This document shows positions 10,558-19,995 of a stretch of 64,000 nucleotides of DNA, piece after piece. Position 1 is the first letter of the stretch. Each line of letters starts with the position of its first letter. The stretch is taken from positions 155,289,613 through 155,353,612 of the forward strand of contig NC_081405.1 of the NCBI RefSeq assembly GCF_030272615.1. The letters run 5' to 3'. The notes beneath the pieces are model-generated. The model was not told where the DNA came from. It saw only the letters and a program-made list of their open reading frames with translations, and ran no database searches. Source of the DNA: Cryptomeria japonica (lineage: Eukaryota > Streptophyta > Pinopsida > Cupressales > Cupressaceae). Position numbers and translations under genes: made by a program.

Positions 10558-11250
10558 TTATTGCCATTTCTTCTTGTTTGAGTTCTCCTTTCCTTGATTT
10601 CCTTTGTTTCCTTGAATTTCCACATATGCTTGAGACTTAGAAGTCTTAAGAATGCCCATGCTTATCAACTTAGTTTGTTCCATCATCAATATATCTACGA
10701 AAGCATCAAATGTAGGCATTTTGTAGCTTGAACCCATTGTTATCCTATGGGTTTGTAAACTAGAAACAATTGCTACATATTCTTGTGGAAGCTTGCCCAT
10801 CAAATTGTAGATCAATTGAGTATCCTTCTTATCAATGCCACAATCTTTGAGTTGTGCCCTCAACTCATTTGCCTTAGTGACAAAATATTGTATTGCATCA
10901 AATTTATTGGGATCTAACATGGTGAGATCACTCTCAATTTGATATCCCCTAATCTCATCAACTTGTCCATACAATTCTTGAAACTTTTGCCAAACATCCT
11001 TAATTAAAGTACATTTTTCAATATGAAAGATGAGACCCTTTGATACATACTTTCTTAAGGTACCAATTTCCATGATTTTCTTAGTGACCCAATCGAAGTG
11101 ACCATTGGGATCAACCTTAGGATCAGATGGAGCAACAATAATTCCATCAATGTAATGAGTTAATCCTTTTTCCATTAGTTTACTCCATGCACCAATTTTC
11201 CAAGTAGCATAACTATGTGGAGTTAAGAGAGGAAACTTAGGAGAACCCAT
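10558..11250 (-). CDS. Copia Gag (UBN2-type) polyprotein head
   Basis: Starting at the ATG of MGSPKFPLLTPHSYATWKIG (11250-11248), 231 codons are open to a TAA at 10560-10558. Recognisable copia Gag features are Y.TWK near the start, VWQKFQELYGQVDEIRGYQI, MLDPNKFDAIQYFVTKANEL and LMGKLPQEYVAIVSSLQ. Gag forms the virus-like particle around element RNA. An upstream open stretch to 11409 exists, but it runs through a poly-C tract (about 11320-11335) and the Gag homology begins at MGSPK. The frame breaks before the zinc knuckle, so this is a truncated Gag at best. Confidence 0.82.
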   Translation of the reverse strand: MGSPKFPLLTPHSYATWKIGAWSKLMEKGLTHYIDGIIVAPSDPKVDPNGHFDWVTKKIMEIGTLRKYVSKGLIFHIEKCTLIKDVWQKFQELYGQVDEIRGYQIESDLTMLDPNKFDAIQYFVTKANELRAQLKDCGIDKKDTQLIYNLMGKLPQEYVAIVSSLQTHRITMGSSYKMPTFDAFVDILMMEQTKLISMGILKTSKSQAYVEIQGNKGNQGKENSNKKKWQ

Positions 11251-12632
11251 AGCATCAAAATTAAATAATAGAAGATAATAAGAGAACAAGAGACACCCCC
11301 CAAATTCGTTCAATGAAAGTACCCCCCCCCCCCCCACCCCCAAAAAAAACATAAAAAATGATGATTCTGGCACTTTATATGTAGTGTGTGTACAATAGGC
11401 CACTTGCATATAATGACAAATTAGACTTCTGATTTTGTTTTACAAATTGTCCCAATAGGCTAAGAAATATAATGCAAAAGTCCAAAAGGATAGATCTATG
11501 CAATACAAGTGCCAAATTGGCCAAAAAAGACCATAAGATGAAAGTACAATTTCTACTCAAAATCACTACAAACTGATAGTAGATTATGAAAGTAGACAAA
11601 AAATAATACACCTTAAAAAAAATACGACACTTGAAAAGGAGTTCGTATGAGCCTGAATGGAGCCTTGAAAGTTGCAGAAATGGGGATTGGACAGGTACAA
11701 TCATCAAAAATTGAATTTTTTGAAAAATCTGTCCACCCAAAATAGAAAATAACACCACTACTGCGAAGAGAACAAAAAATTAGCCCAAATAAAAAAAAAT
11801 ACACTAAAAAAGAGGTTTTGAGCTTGAGATATCGCCATTTAAAAATCGCCTATTAGACGAAAAATGCAAATGGAGAGGGAGCAAAAAATTCTTTTTCAAA
11901 TAATGACGTCAGCATAAAATATTTTGTGATCTGAATCTATATCTAATGCTAATAAAAAAATCCTTCTTTTTCTAGAAAAATTTAAAAGGTTTTCAAAAAT
12001 TTAAAAAGAAATAAGTGGGGAGGGGGGCCCACTAAGCTTTTCTCCTCACTTCAAAATCAAAAGATGCACACAAACAGTACGTAGCCATTTAAAAAAATCT
12101 GCAAATAATGGAGATTGACTAACATACACTGTGGTATTGGGACACATACATACAAGCCATTTGCCGCAAATGGAAATGGACAACTCCACGAGAAGTGCCG
12201 AAGTTGATGGCCGCCACGAATATGACAAAAACAAACTTCCACCAAGAGAATAATGTGCATAATCCACCATGCTACCAAAGACAGATCTCAACAAAAATGA
12301 TAGAGTCCAATTAGTAAGCACCAATCGAGAAAAAAATATATTCGCCGACATAGCTAATATGAGGATCCAATCAATGCTAATGGCCCACGACAGCTTACAA
12401 GCCACCAACAATCGATAAAAAAAGATGCACATAAGCACCATGGAAAGGGCATGCACTAAGTCTTTATGAAGCCAAATATAGTTTGTAGCATCAAATAAAG
12501 ATTAGTTGATGAGTTGATTAAGCCCAGCCAAAGTCGATCCAAACAAATTGACCAAATCAGATTGGAGCTTCGCTGTGAATCCAATTATTGTGAATTGACC
12601 CTATCTTAAATCAAGCCATAGAGAATGAATAT
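11251..12632 (-). other. Leader of the copia element (left of solo LTR)
   Basis: The 5' leader of the element, with no coding motif on either strand. It holds a poly-C tract at about 11320-11335. The leader continues at 13692-14132. Confidence 0.6.
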
Positions 12633-13691
12633 TGTTAGGTCCCGGAGACAACTGAGGGGGGGGTGAATCAGTTGTCTAATAAATTCAAACCAAAAACCAC
12701 TTAACCAACTTAATGCTTAATACCGGTAAACTAGTTAAGTGTGCCGATAGACAATGTTAACAGTAAATTGCTATACTGGTAAAGATTAATGCATGAAACA
12801 TAAACATAAAGTCATCCACAACACATATCACCAATATTTGTACATGGAAACCCTATAAGGGGAAAAACCATGGTGGGAAACCTTACCCACAATCAGATGA
12901 TACTATTGCAGATAGTAAGTGTACATAAATGGGGTCTACACATGCAGAAAGGCCAACAGCCTAGAGCTCACTGCTCAATCACAAAAATGGGAGTCACACT
13001 GACTACAGTTGGATGGTTAAATCCAATAAGAATGTACTACACAGAATAGCATCTTCATATGTTGGATTCAGTACCAGTGTAATGCTGATATGCTTTCATA
13101 AAAACCTAGCTTCACCTTCAAATGATGTCTTCATGTATACCTCTTCTTAATCTCGCATATACCTTCACACAATTCTTTTTCACATTCCACATTCGATCTT
13201 ACAAATAAGATCTTACATTTATACCATAACCTAAGACCAATTTTAGTAGGTCGACTCTACAAGATATTACAATAAAACATTTTACAAACAATATAATATC
13301 TGATGCAATAACCGACTAAACATGTGGGCTTAATGCATTTACACCAATATTAAATCATCTCCATAGCATGCCATGTTGATCTAGAAAAGATAAACCTACC
13401 GGTGTAACCCTAGGTAACCCTGGACCTATTTGCCGGTAAAGGCAAATACACAAATATGAATATACCAATGATTTATTCTTCAAAACAAAGTGTCCACATG
13501 ATGTCTTCAACATTAGCAAGTGTTTTCCATATCATTCCAAGTGCTGGTGAACATTATATCCTACCGGTGAACCATATACCAGTAACTGTACAATAGTTAC
13601 TTGCTTGCCGGTGAATGTTGCTGGATCACCAAAGTGCTAGTGTTTTAGTAGGTGTTGACATCAATGACAAAACCATACCAAAATACCAACA
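12633..13691 (-). repeat. Solo LTR nested in the copia leader
   Basis: A 1059-bp sequence begins TGTTAGGTCCCGGAG and ends ATACCAACA. It is flanked by the perfect 5-bp duplication AATAT (12628-12632 and 13692-13696). No internal region is present, as expected after recombination between two LTRs. Its sequence differs from the gag-only element's LTR, but both share a core (GGTGGGAAACCTTACCCAC; the CCTAGAGCTCACTGCTCAA block) in the same orientation. The minus strand is inferred from that match. Confidence 0.88.
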
Positions 13692-14132
13692 AATATTGCT
13701 GTCAATAGAAAATTATACAAGGAGTGAACAAAAGGATGCAGATCTGAGACAAAAATACTGTCCCTGGCACAGATTTGACAATTAAAAGTCTACTCCCAAC
13801 AAAAATTTTCACCAAGAACATATAATGTTGCAAAATTTTGATAATATTTTGTAGAAAATGGATAATTTAACCAAAAATGAAATTCTGCAAGTTGTTGTTG
13901 GGGAGGGGGTCTAATGGCCCTCCAACTATTTTTTTTTTTTTGCAAAAACAATATCATCTAAATATAGGTGTATTTATAGTCAAAATTTATGGAATCGGCT
14001 TCTTGGACATAATAGTGAGGTTGGATCTCGTCTATGACACCTCTATAAGATGTTGTTGCTTAGATCTACCTCTTGACCTCATTCAAAGATACAATAAAAT
14101 CTCTCCAAAGGCTATGCAATGGTGCTCCAACC
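13692..14132 (-). other. Leader of the copia element (right of solo LTR)
   Basis: This is the promoter-proximal leader segment between the solo LTR and the primer binding site. Short open stretches here have no recognisable motif. Confidence 0.6.
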
Positions 14133-14144
14133 ACTCTGATACCA
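14133..14144 (-). promoter_or_regulatory. Primer binding site (tRNA-iMet type) of the copia element
   Basis: The minus strand reads TGGTATCAGAGT directly at the edge of the 5' LTR. This matches the initiator tRNA-Met primer site at 11 of 12 bases. Confidence 0.9.
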
Positions 14145-14613
14145 TGTGAGATTATGCTTGAAGAAAGAAAGATCAAAGAGACTAATAGATAGAACAATAA
14201 CAAGAGAGATAAAATATGTGACAATAATAAACTATATTCTCACCAATAATGCAAAAGAGATCAACTTGATCATTACAAGAGCCTGCTTATAAAGACAAGT
14301 CTAAGAGACAAGAGAGAACAAAATGGTTACATGTGGCTCAATGAGATGCAAGGGTAGGTAGGAGAAATAGTAAAATATTCCACATGAGGTGGATCACCCA
14401 TCGAAGGTGGAATTATCACTCCACAATAAGTGGATATGATAAAGTAATAACAAGGTCACACCATAATAGGTGGAAATTCTCCTACATACACACTCCCAAT
14501 GTATGCGCATCTCCCTAAGTGTCTCATATGCAAACTATAATGTTATGCATGTACCTAAGTAATTTTAAGTATAGTGTAATTATATCCAAGATGAATAAAT
14601 AATTACACCAACA
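14145..14613 (-). repeat. 5' LTR of the copia element
   Basis: A 469-bp LTR ending in CCAACA and followed by the CAATG target duplicate. It is paired with 8366-8843. Confidence 0.9.
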
Positions 14614-14658
14614 CAATGATTGGATCGCATTGAAGTCCATTTATCTTAGTTTTGAAAT
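14614..14658 (-). pseudogene. Terpene synthase copy A, exon 6 (proximal half)
   Basis: The minus strand reads a TAA at 14643-14641 followed by MDFNAIQSL. It matches AKMDFNAIQSLHQQELK in copy B. The remainder of the exon is at 8337-8365. Confidence 0.78.
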
Positions 14659-14754
14659 ATACAGATTTTTAGTTCAAAGGTAAAATGCGCTTTCAAACCC
14701 ATGAATGGAGAAAATATTTATGTAATACTATAAAAGGTGTTGCAAGTACTTGCT

Positions 14755-14850
14755 CCACAATTTGTTTTCTTTGTATATTTGAACATATTTCTTTGCTACC
14801 AATCTAATAAGATTGATGTGATCTAGGTGTTGTAGATAGTATATGGTGTA
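14755..14850 (-). pseudogene. Terpene synthase copy A, exon 5 (degraded)
   Basis: The minus strand reads IRLVAKKYVQIYKENKLWSK. It aligns with LPRLEARKYIQIYGQNKSW in copy B exon 5, with several substitutions in the preceding YGWYSNLP segment. It is the most upstream exon of copy A that I can find. Confidence 0.7.
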
Positions 14851-14860
14851 CCATTATAAG

Positions 14861-15530
14861 TTATTAAAATTCTAAGCAAGGACAACAATTAATTTTTATC
14901 ATAACTCTCAAAGATTAAGAAAAAATCCCTTTTTATTTAGTACTTAATTAGATTTTTTAAATTATTAATTCCCGTATCCTCTTAATTAATTATTAAAAGT
15001 AAGTTATCTTATGCTTAATTTTTCATCTATTTAACAATGCTAGATTTAGATAAAATGGATTTTATTCTCTTAAAGGTGGGAGTTATAGAAATCAATTAAA
15101 ATTTAAACCAAATTATACAATGATAATGGTTACTAAAATGACTCAATATGATATTTTTAATATTCCAATATATTCCATCAAAATATTTTTCTACATGATA
15201 TTAATTGCATAAAACATTACATAATCTTTAATATAATCAGCCAACATTTATTTTCTTAATTTTAAGGATACTATTAAATTGTCATGTGCAACCATGAAAT
15301 ACTCCTTAGAACCATTATATAGACTAACATTAGAAAGGAACTCTCATTAATTTATAAAATTAAAAATTCAACTACATTGTAAATTATCTCATAGTTCAAT
15401 GAAAGAGTAACTCATATCAATGTAGACATTGTTAAACTATATTAAAAGGTTACATGTTTATAGGTTCAATGAGGATTTGAATTACATGATTTTCTATATC
15501 TTTATTTGAATTACATTTTATTTTATTAAA
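14861..15530. other. AT-rich spacer between terpene synthase copies
   Basis: No exon, repeat end or coding signal was seen. The homologies of copy A (right end) and copy B (left end) both stop in or at the edges of this stretch, so it holds the duplication breakpoint. Confidence 0.5.
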
Positions 15531-16271
15531 AAATTAAAAATTGAATTTAGCCCCATTATAAGTGTTAAAAGATAAATAACTCATTAAAGTATAAAACTAT
15601 CACAAAACGATTTCAAAGTATTAAATAAATTATATAATATTATGAAAAATAATAACATAAACTATAAAAGCACTAATAGAGATCCCCAAACACTTTTTAA
15701 TAATTTTTTTAAAAAAATTGATATAATAAATCTAAGAAAGATTAGACAACAATTAAAGAATTCTATATACATAAGGATACTTTTAAAAAAAAATAAATCA
15801 ACAACACAAGGTTATTAATCTTTTTATTCTTCTAAAGCTAATTATTAATTTTATACTTAATAAAATTAAGATGTATAGTTGAAACAAATTATGTAACAAA
15901 ATAAGAAAAATAAAATAGATGAATAAAATATTTCACATACAAAAAAAAAGATTAATTAAAATATTTGATAAAACTAAAATTTATTAAATATGAAATCAAG
16001 CATCAAGTTTTACCAATATGGTGTAAAACATTTGAACTAATAGGACTCTATGATTTAAAATCATATATTTTATATATATGTTAAGTTCTAACATTATGAA
16101 GCATGTGAAAAAATATTAAATTAAAATAACATTTTGTGTTTCCTCTTTTAAAAAATGAGATTGAAAAGTATTGATGATGTACTATGTGTATTTATAAGGT
16201 AGTTAAAGTATTTTGTTTTTAATGAAAGATAAATCTAATTCTAAAATAATAAAAAAATATATCCATACAAC
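15531..16271 (-). other. Intron 8 of terpene synthase copy B
   Basis: AT-rich sequence homologous to about 490-1241 of copy A. The exon 9 that should follow on its left is not found, so copy B is 3'-truncated. Confidence 0.65.
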
Positions 16272-16407
16272 ATCTCTAGAGGGAATGAGAGTATCTCGGC
16301 CTTGAATCTTTTCCACTTCCTGATGCATTTCATTGACTGTCTCATGCAATGCCAGATACAGAATCTGCATATATTCAGGAAGATGGTCTATAGATGTTGG
16401 ATCCCAC
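16272..16407 (-). pseudogene. Terpene synthase copy B, exon 8
   Basis: 136 nt after acceptor TTAG (16411-16408). It reads WDPTSIDHLPEYMQILYLAL, then HETVNEMHQEVEKIQGRDTL, the helix segment after the DDxxD motif. The donor is probably GTTG at 16271. GATGT at 16393-16397 is the uninterrupted counterpart of the gag-only element's insertion site in copy A. Confidence 0.85.
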
Positions 16408-16494
16408 CTAAGAAACACATGGAGGATTATTATCACAATCCTCTATAGATAAATTATTAGGTATAACTATACAAGCTATGATTTTACCACTTAC

Positions 16495-16711
16495 TTCTTG
16501 ATAGCCTCTGTGAGGAGTTTCACTTCGTCAAATGTTCCATATGTGTCGTATATATCATCTATATAAGTTGCAATTGCACAAAGCTTTACTAGACCATATC
16601 TAAATGTTGAATACCTTTCATCCTCACAAATTGCGCATGCCAGAAAAAAAAAATTCTACATGACGATGGCGAGCAAATTCCAATTCTGACAAACCAGACT
16701 CCCTCCACCAT
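16495..16711 (-). pseudogene. Terpene synthase copy B, exon 7 with DDxxD motif
   Basis: Acceptor TTTCAG ends at 16712 and donor GTAAGT starts at 16494. It reads WWRESGLSELEFARHRHVEF, a frame break in the ten-base A run 16644-16653, then CAICEDERYSTFRYGLVKLC, AIATYIDDIYDTYGTFDEVK and LLTEAIK. DDIYD (16559-16545) is the first Mg2+-binding motif of class I terpene synthases. Apart from the single-base run error this 217-nt exon is intact. Confidence 0.88.
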
Positions 16712-16888
16712 CTGAAATACAATATTTAAAAATATACCACTTAAAAACTTAAATACCAAAAAACAAAAATTACTAATTAACTTTTTCTCAAACAAAAAAA
16801 CTCTTAAAGAGTATTAAAAAAGAAAAAATTAAATTAAATATGTTATACAATATAATCATAAAACCTAATATCTCATTGGAATAACTCA

Positions 16889-16979
16889 GTTAGAGTAAGT
16901 TTTAAGCTCTTGCTGATGCAGTGACTGAATCGCGTTGAAGTCCATTTTAGCTAAAGATAAAAGTTTCTCGTTACCGACC
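16889..16979 (-). pseudogene. Terpene synthase copy B, exon 6
   Basis: It reads NEKLLSLAKMDFNAIQSLHQ, then QELKTYSN and a TGA. It matches the TPS segment with consensus LLELAKLDFNxxQSLHQxEL. The expected donor is disturbed by the TGA. CAGTG at 16919-16923 is the empty counterpart of the copia target site in copy A. Confidence 0.8.
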
Positions 16980-17105
16980 GTCCTAAAAAGGCAATCATCA
17001 ATTTTTTTTAAATATACATGTACTTTTAATTCAAAGGTAAAATGACGTTGCAAAGCCACGAATGGAAATACATTTATGTAATACTATGAAAGGTGTTTCC
17101 ACTAC

Positions 17106-17203
17106 CTGACCCACGACTTGTTTTGTCCATAGATTTGAATATATTTCCTTGCTTCCAATCTCGGTAGATTGCTGTACCACCCATACTCTAGATTGAATGA
17201 TAT
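17106..17203 (-). pseudogene. Terpene synthase copy B, exon 5
   Basis: 98 nt between TGCAG (acceptor) and GTAGTG (donor). It reads ISFNLEYGWYSNLPRLEARK, then YIQIYGQNKSWVR. This is the conserved LEYxWHxNLPRLEARxYIDxFG segment of TPS proteins. The frame is open throughout. Confidence 0.85.
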
Positions 17204-17321
17204 CTGCATATAACAATGTTCTTATTACAATATAAACAAAGGATTTCTTATGATATATTTAAGTAATGAACAAAACTTATGGTTAAAGAATGTGTCAATC
17301 TTCTAGTCCTGTTAAACTTAC

Positions 17322-17540
17322 CTCTTGTAAAAGGTTGGAGCTGATCCCACTATTCTGCATAGCTTGATTTAAATATGTAGTAGAGAATTGTTTAGCCTCA
17401 TCCAAAATTTTCTCCCCAGGAAAAGCAATATGTGAAGCTCGAAACAAATTTAGAATACCCCTTATTTTATCCTCCTCTGTTTGAACAGTGGAACACAAGA
17501 ACTGCCCATTTGCTGTTCTAAAGGCTCCCAACATTCCTCC
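17322..17540 (-). pseudogene. Terpene synthase copy B, exon 4
   Basis: It reads MLGAFRTANGQFLCSTVQTE, then EDKIRGILNLFRASHIAFPG and EKILDEAKQFSTTYLNQAMQ, ending at donor GTAAGT (17321). FRASHIAFPGEK is diagnostic of gymnosperm TPS-d enzymes. The 5' boundary is approximate. Confidence 0.88.
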
Positions 17541-17641
17541 CATTATATTTTCCACAGTCGTGTTAGCAAATATATACCAATATCAAGTGACCCCAAGAAT
17601 CAGAACTTTTTATGTATTTAAATTTATAACAAAGATTATAC

Positions 17642-17746
17642 CTGGAGAAACAGAATATCTATGGAGTCTAAGAATCTAAAAGCCCAAGGCTGTGATGTTG
17701 AGATCTCTTTGGCATTCACCCAAATGCCTGTTGTATTCCATTCAAA
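17642..17746 (-). pseudogene. Terpene synthase copy B, exon 3 (stop and frameshift)
   Basis: Acceptor ATAG ends at 17747 and donor GTATAA starts at 17641. EWNTTGI is in one frame and DLNITALGF, stop, ILRLHRYSVSPG in another, matching the TPS consensus DLNTTALGLRTLRLHGYxVS. The stop is TAG at 17678-17676. Confidence 0.8.
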
Positions 17747-17923
17747 CTATTATATACATATTGATGACACATTGTTTATAATAATAACTGACATTCTAAG
17801 ACAAACCTGTAAATAAAATCTCAACACCACCCAAACTGTTATATACATTGTTGATGGCATATAGATGATCTTATAAGGGTTAGGAGCCTTTCAAACTTTC
17901 TACTTAATTAATCAAAAACAAAC

Positions 17924-18095
17924 CTGTAAATAAAATCAAGGGCTTGTTTGATTTTATTTTGAAAATGTCGATCTATTCCAAGACGTTCCACATTATCGAC
18001 CAGGACAAGAAGTGGGGAAACATTTTCTGCACATGAGTGGAACATGTCTTTGATCTCGCTAATAAGACTCCCACAACGTTCAGCATAAAAAGGAA
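17924..18095 (-). pseudogene. Terpene synthase copy B, exon 2
   Basis: 172 nt between ACAAG and GTTTGT. It reads [20 protein letters not shown], then [20 protein letters not shown] and QALDFIYR. Relative to typical members it appears to lack a few residues before VDNVERL. The open frame is otherwise intact. Confidence 0.85.
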
Positions 18096-18278
18096 CTTGT
18101 AAAATTCCAATAACAATATTCTTTACGTGTTAATTTTGTAAAAAGTTCTTATAATCTCTTGAATCAATAGTTTCTTAATAATCTCTCTACTATGAACATT
18201 CTACCCATTATTGATAGAAAGCATTCAAAATTTATTATTTAACAAAACAAAAATACTGTAATAGGCCATAGAAGTTAC

Positions 18279-18515
18279 TTTGGCTGCCTCATAAGAATGC
18301 TTTGGAAGAGACTGTATAAAATCATCACTCCACAAGTTGGGATGATGGTTGCCAGTGCGATGCAAAGGGATTTCAGCTTTAGTTAAGGCCTGATTAAGCT
18401 TCTTCCTTCGTACTAAAAATGGCACTGCTTTACTAGTGCAAAGGTGGGCAGGGTGATTAAGTTTGAGAGTGTGACACAAGCTCAAATTACAAGGGAAAAT
18501 GGAGAAGAGAGCCAT
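18279..18515 (-). pseudogene. Terpene synthase copy B, exon 1 (plastid leader and R-x8-W)
   Basis: It starts at ATG 18515-18513 with MALFSIFPCNLSLCHTLKLN. It is 79 codons long and ends at donor GTAACT (18278). The first 50 residues resemble a plastid transit peptide. Residues 52-62 are HRTGNHHPNLW, the RRx8W motif of monoterpene synthases with the first Arg changed to His. DDFIQSLP follows, as in family members. Confidence 0.85.
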
Positions 18516-18550
18516 TGCTTATTACAATAAATCCTTACTGCAAGAGAAAT

Positions 18551-18561
18551 CTTTTTTATAG
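18551..18561 (-). promoter_or_regulatory. Possible TATA box upstream of terpene synthase copy B
   Basis: The minus strand reads CTATAAAAAAG, 36-46 bp upstream of the ATG. That is very close to the start codon and would leave a very short 5' leader, so this is tentative. The tandem array begins about 60 bp further upstream. Confidence 0.25.
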
Positions 18562-19995
18562 AGAAAAATGATAGAGTGGTACAAAATAAGGATCCAAATT
18601 TTCCCATTTTTATAATAGCAAGTGCAAGTGGGATGAATTTAGGATTTTAATTGGAATAAAATTCATTTATTTCAATTTTGTTGCAACTTGCATTGGATAG
18701 ATATTTAAATAAATATTGATTTATTTATATGTGAATTTAATTAAATGTGAAAGGGGGATTTAATTAAATAAATATGATTTATTTAATTAATAGTCTAAAT
18801 TTGGATAGATGAATTAAATCAAATACATTGAATAATTAAAAGCTATTGTTGTTTGTCACCCACCTTGGAGAGGTGGGAGGGAAGATGGGTGGGAAGATAC
18901 AGAGTTGCTAGGGCCCACCCCCCAACTACCTTAGAATAATATGGGCCCACCCACTTAACTAGTTGATCGAGGTGAGTGAGACAGGAGAGAAGGCATTTGG
19001 TTACATTTTTGTTTTATCCCCCAAGGATGGGTGGCAAATGGATGCAAACAAATAACAATTTTTTAGCCCGAGCATACATACATTTGGGAACAAATAGAGG
19101 TGATGAGTTGCAATTCGAGGATTCATGTTTCAATAACCGTGGATTGGATTTTGCTAATAAAACATCATACGCTAAAAAAAAGTTAGTAATTAGAAGAATT
19201 GTTCAAATGTACTGGTACCTATAGCGCACCATTCGTGGGACATTTGTGCATAAGTATTGGATCACCTGTGCAAATTTTGTGGTTGTCAAAGTGAACGACT
19301 AATGGAGTAATAGAGAATATGTATCCAATGTCAATTCAAAATGGACATTTTTTTGCCCTTGTATGCATAATCAATCCCATTGCATGCATTGTAAATATCC
19401 AAAAGTCAAAAACAAGGCCTATAAGCACTTAAGTCCTGTACAAAGAAAATAAAAGAAAATAGTCAAAATCTAAGTGTCATTTAGGAGCCTAGGGTGTGCA
19501 AAGTTAGCTATAAGACTGCTGGTACCCTTCCCATAAGCATAAATAAAGCCAAGTTATCCTTAAGGGCTTAGGAAGACTTTGGAGGTTAATTTGTGGAAGG
19601 GAGAAAGCCTTTAATGGTTTGGAGAAGTGACTCCTTCCTAATCTTTAGTTTAGGAATGTGCAAGAAAGGGTTTAGGCTAATTACAAGAGCTTAGAAGAAT
19701 CTAGAAGAAGGGTTAGGAGTGCAACTTGCATATTTTAGAAAGTGCAAGTGTGATGAATTTAGGATTTTAATTGGAATACAATTCATTTATTTCAATTTTG
19801 TTGCAACTTGCATTGGATAGATATTTAAATAAATATTGATTTATTTAAATGTGAGAGGGATAAATTAGGTAAATGTGAATTTAATTAAATGTGAAAGGGG
19901 GATTTAACTAAATAAATATGATTTATTTAATTAATAGTCTAAATTTGGATAGATGAATTAAATCAAATACATTGAATAATTAAAAGCTATTGTTG

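Larger units (their letters stand above)
8366..14613 (-). mobile_element. Ty1/copia-type LTR retrotransposon, gag-protease only, carrying a nested solo LTR
   Basis: LTRs at 8366-8843 and 14145-14613 both start TGTGAGATTATGC and end CCAACA. The 5-bp target duplication CAATG is perfect. The minus-strand order is 5' LTR, primer site 14144-14133, a long leader, gag (11250-10558), a zinc-knuckle region, a protease remnant (10210-9646), about 800 bp without coding signal, polypurine tract and 3' LTR. Integrase, reverse transcriptase and RNase H are absent, so the element depended on helper enzymes. A 1059-bp solo LTR (12633-13691) has inserted into its leader. The whole lies in exon 6 of terpene synthase copy A. 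Confidence 0.9.
1..14860 (-). pseudogene. Terpene synthase pseudogene, copy A (partial, split by two retrotransposons)
   Basis: Minus-strand remnants match the C-terminal half of a gymnosperm TPS-d terpene synthase. They lie in gene order from right to left: exon 5 (about 14755-14850), exon 6 (14614-14658 joined to 8337-8365), exon 8 (8225-8239 joined to 1242-1367), exon 9 (194-441) and exon 10 (81 to the window edge). Exon numbers follow copy B. Exon 7, which carries the DDxxD metal-binding motif, is missing. In-frame stops occur at 14641-14643 (exon 6) and 340-342 (exon 9), and in exon 8 after the residues INEMD. A gag-only LTR element lies inside exon 8 and a copia element inside exon 6. 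Terpene synthases ionise prenyl diphosphates to make monoterpene or other terpene skeletons; this copy cannot. Exons 1-4 were not found between 14.86 and 15.5 kb. Confidence 0.88.
16272..18515 (-). pseudogene. Terpene synthase pseudogene, copy B (exons 1-8)
   Basis: TPS-d-type gene with exons at 18515-18279, 18095-17924, 17746-17642, about 17540-17322, 17203-17106, about 16979-16889, 16711-16495 and 16407-16272. Visible features are a basic, Ser-poor leader of about 50 residues, the R-x8-W region (HRTGNHHPNLW), [66 protein letters not shown], the DDIYD metal-binding motif and DHLPEYMQILYLALHETVNE. The lack of a gamma domain and the short leader suggest a plastid monoterpene synthase-like ancestor. 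Lesions are a TAG at 17676-17678 with a nearby frame shift in exon 3, a one-base frame shift in the A10 run at 16644-16653 (exon 7), a TGA at 16886-16888 and the missing C-terminal exons. Confidence 0.9.

Noticed and set aside
12046-12456. Open frames of 73-136 codons in the copia leader on the minus strand
   Set aside because: No motif, composition or start context supports them, and they lie in the leader between primer site and gag. Chance open frames.
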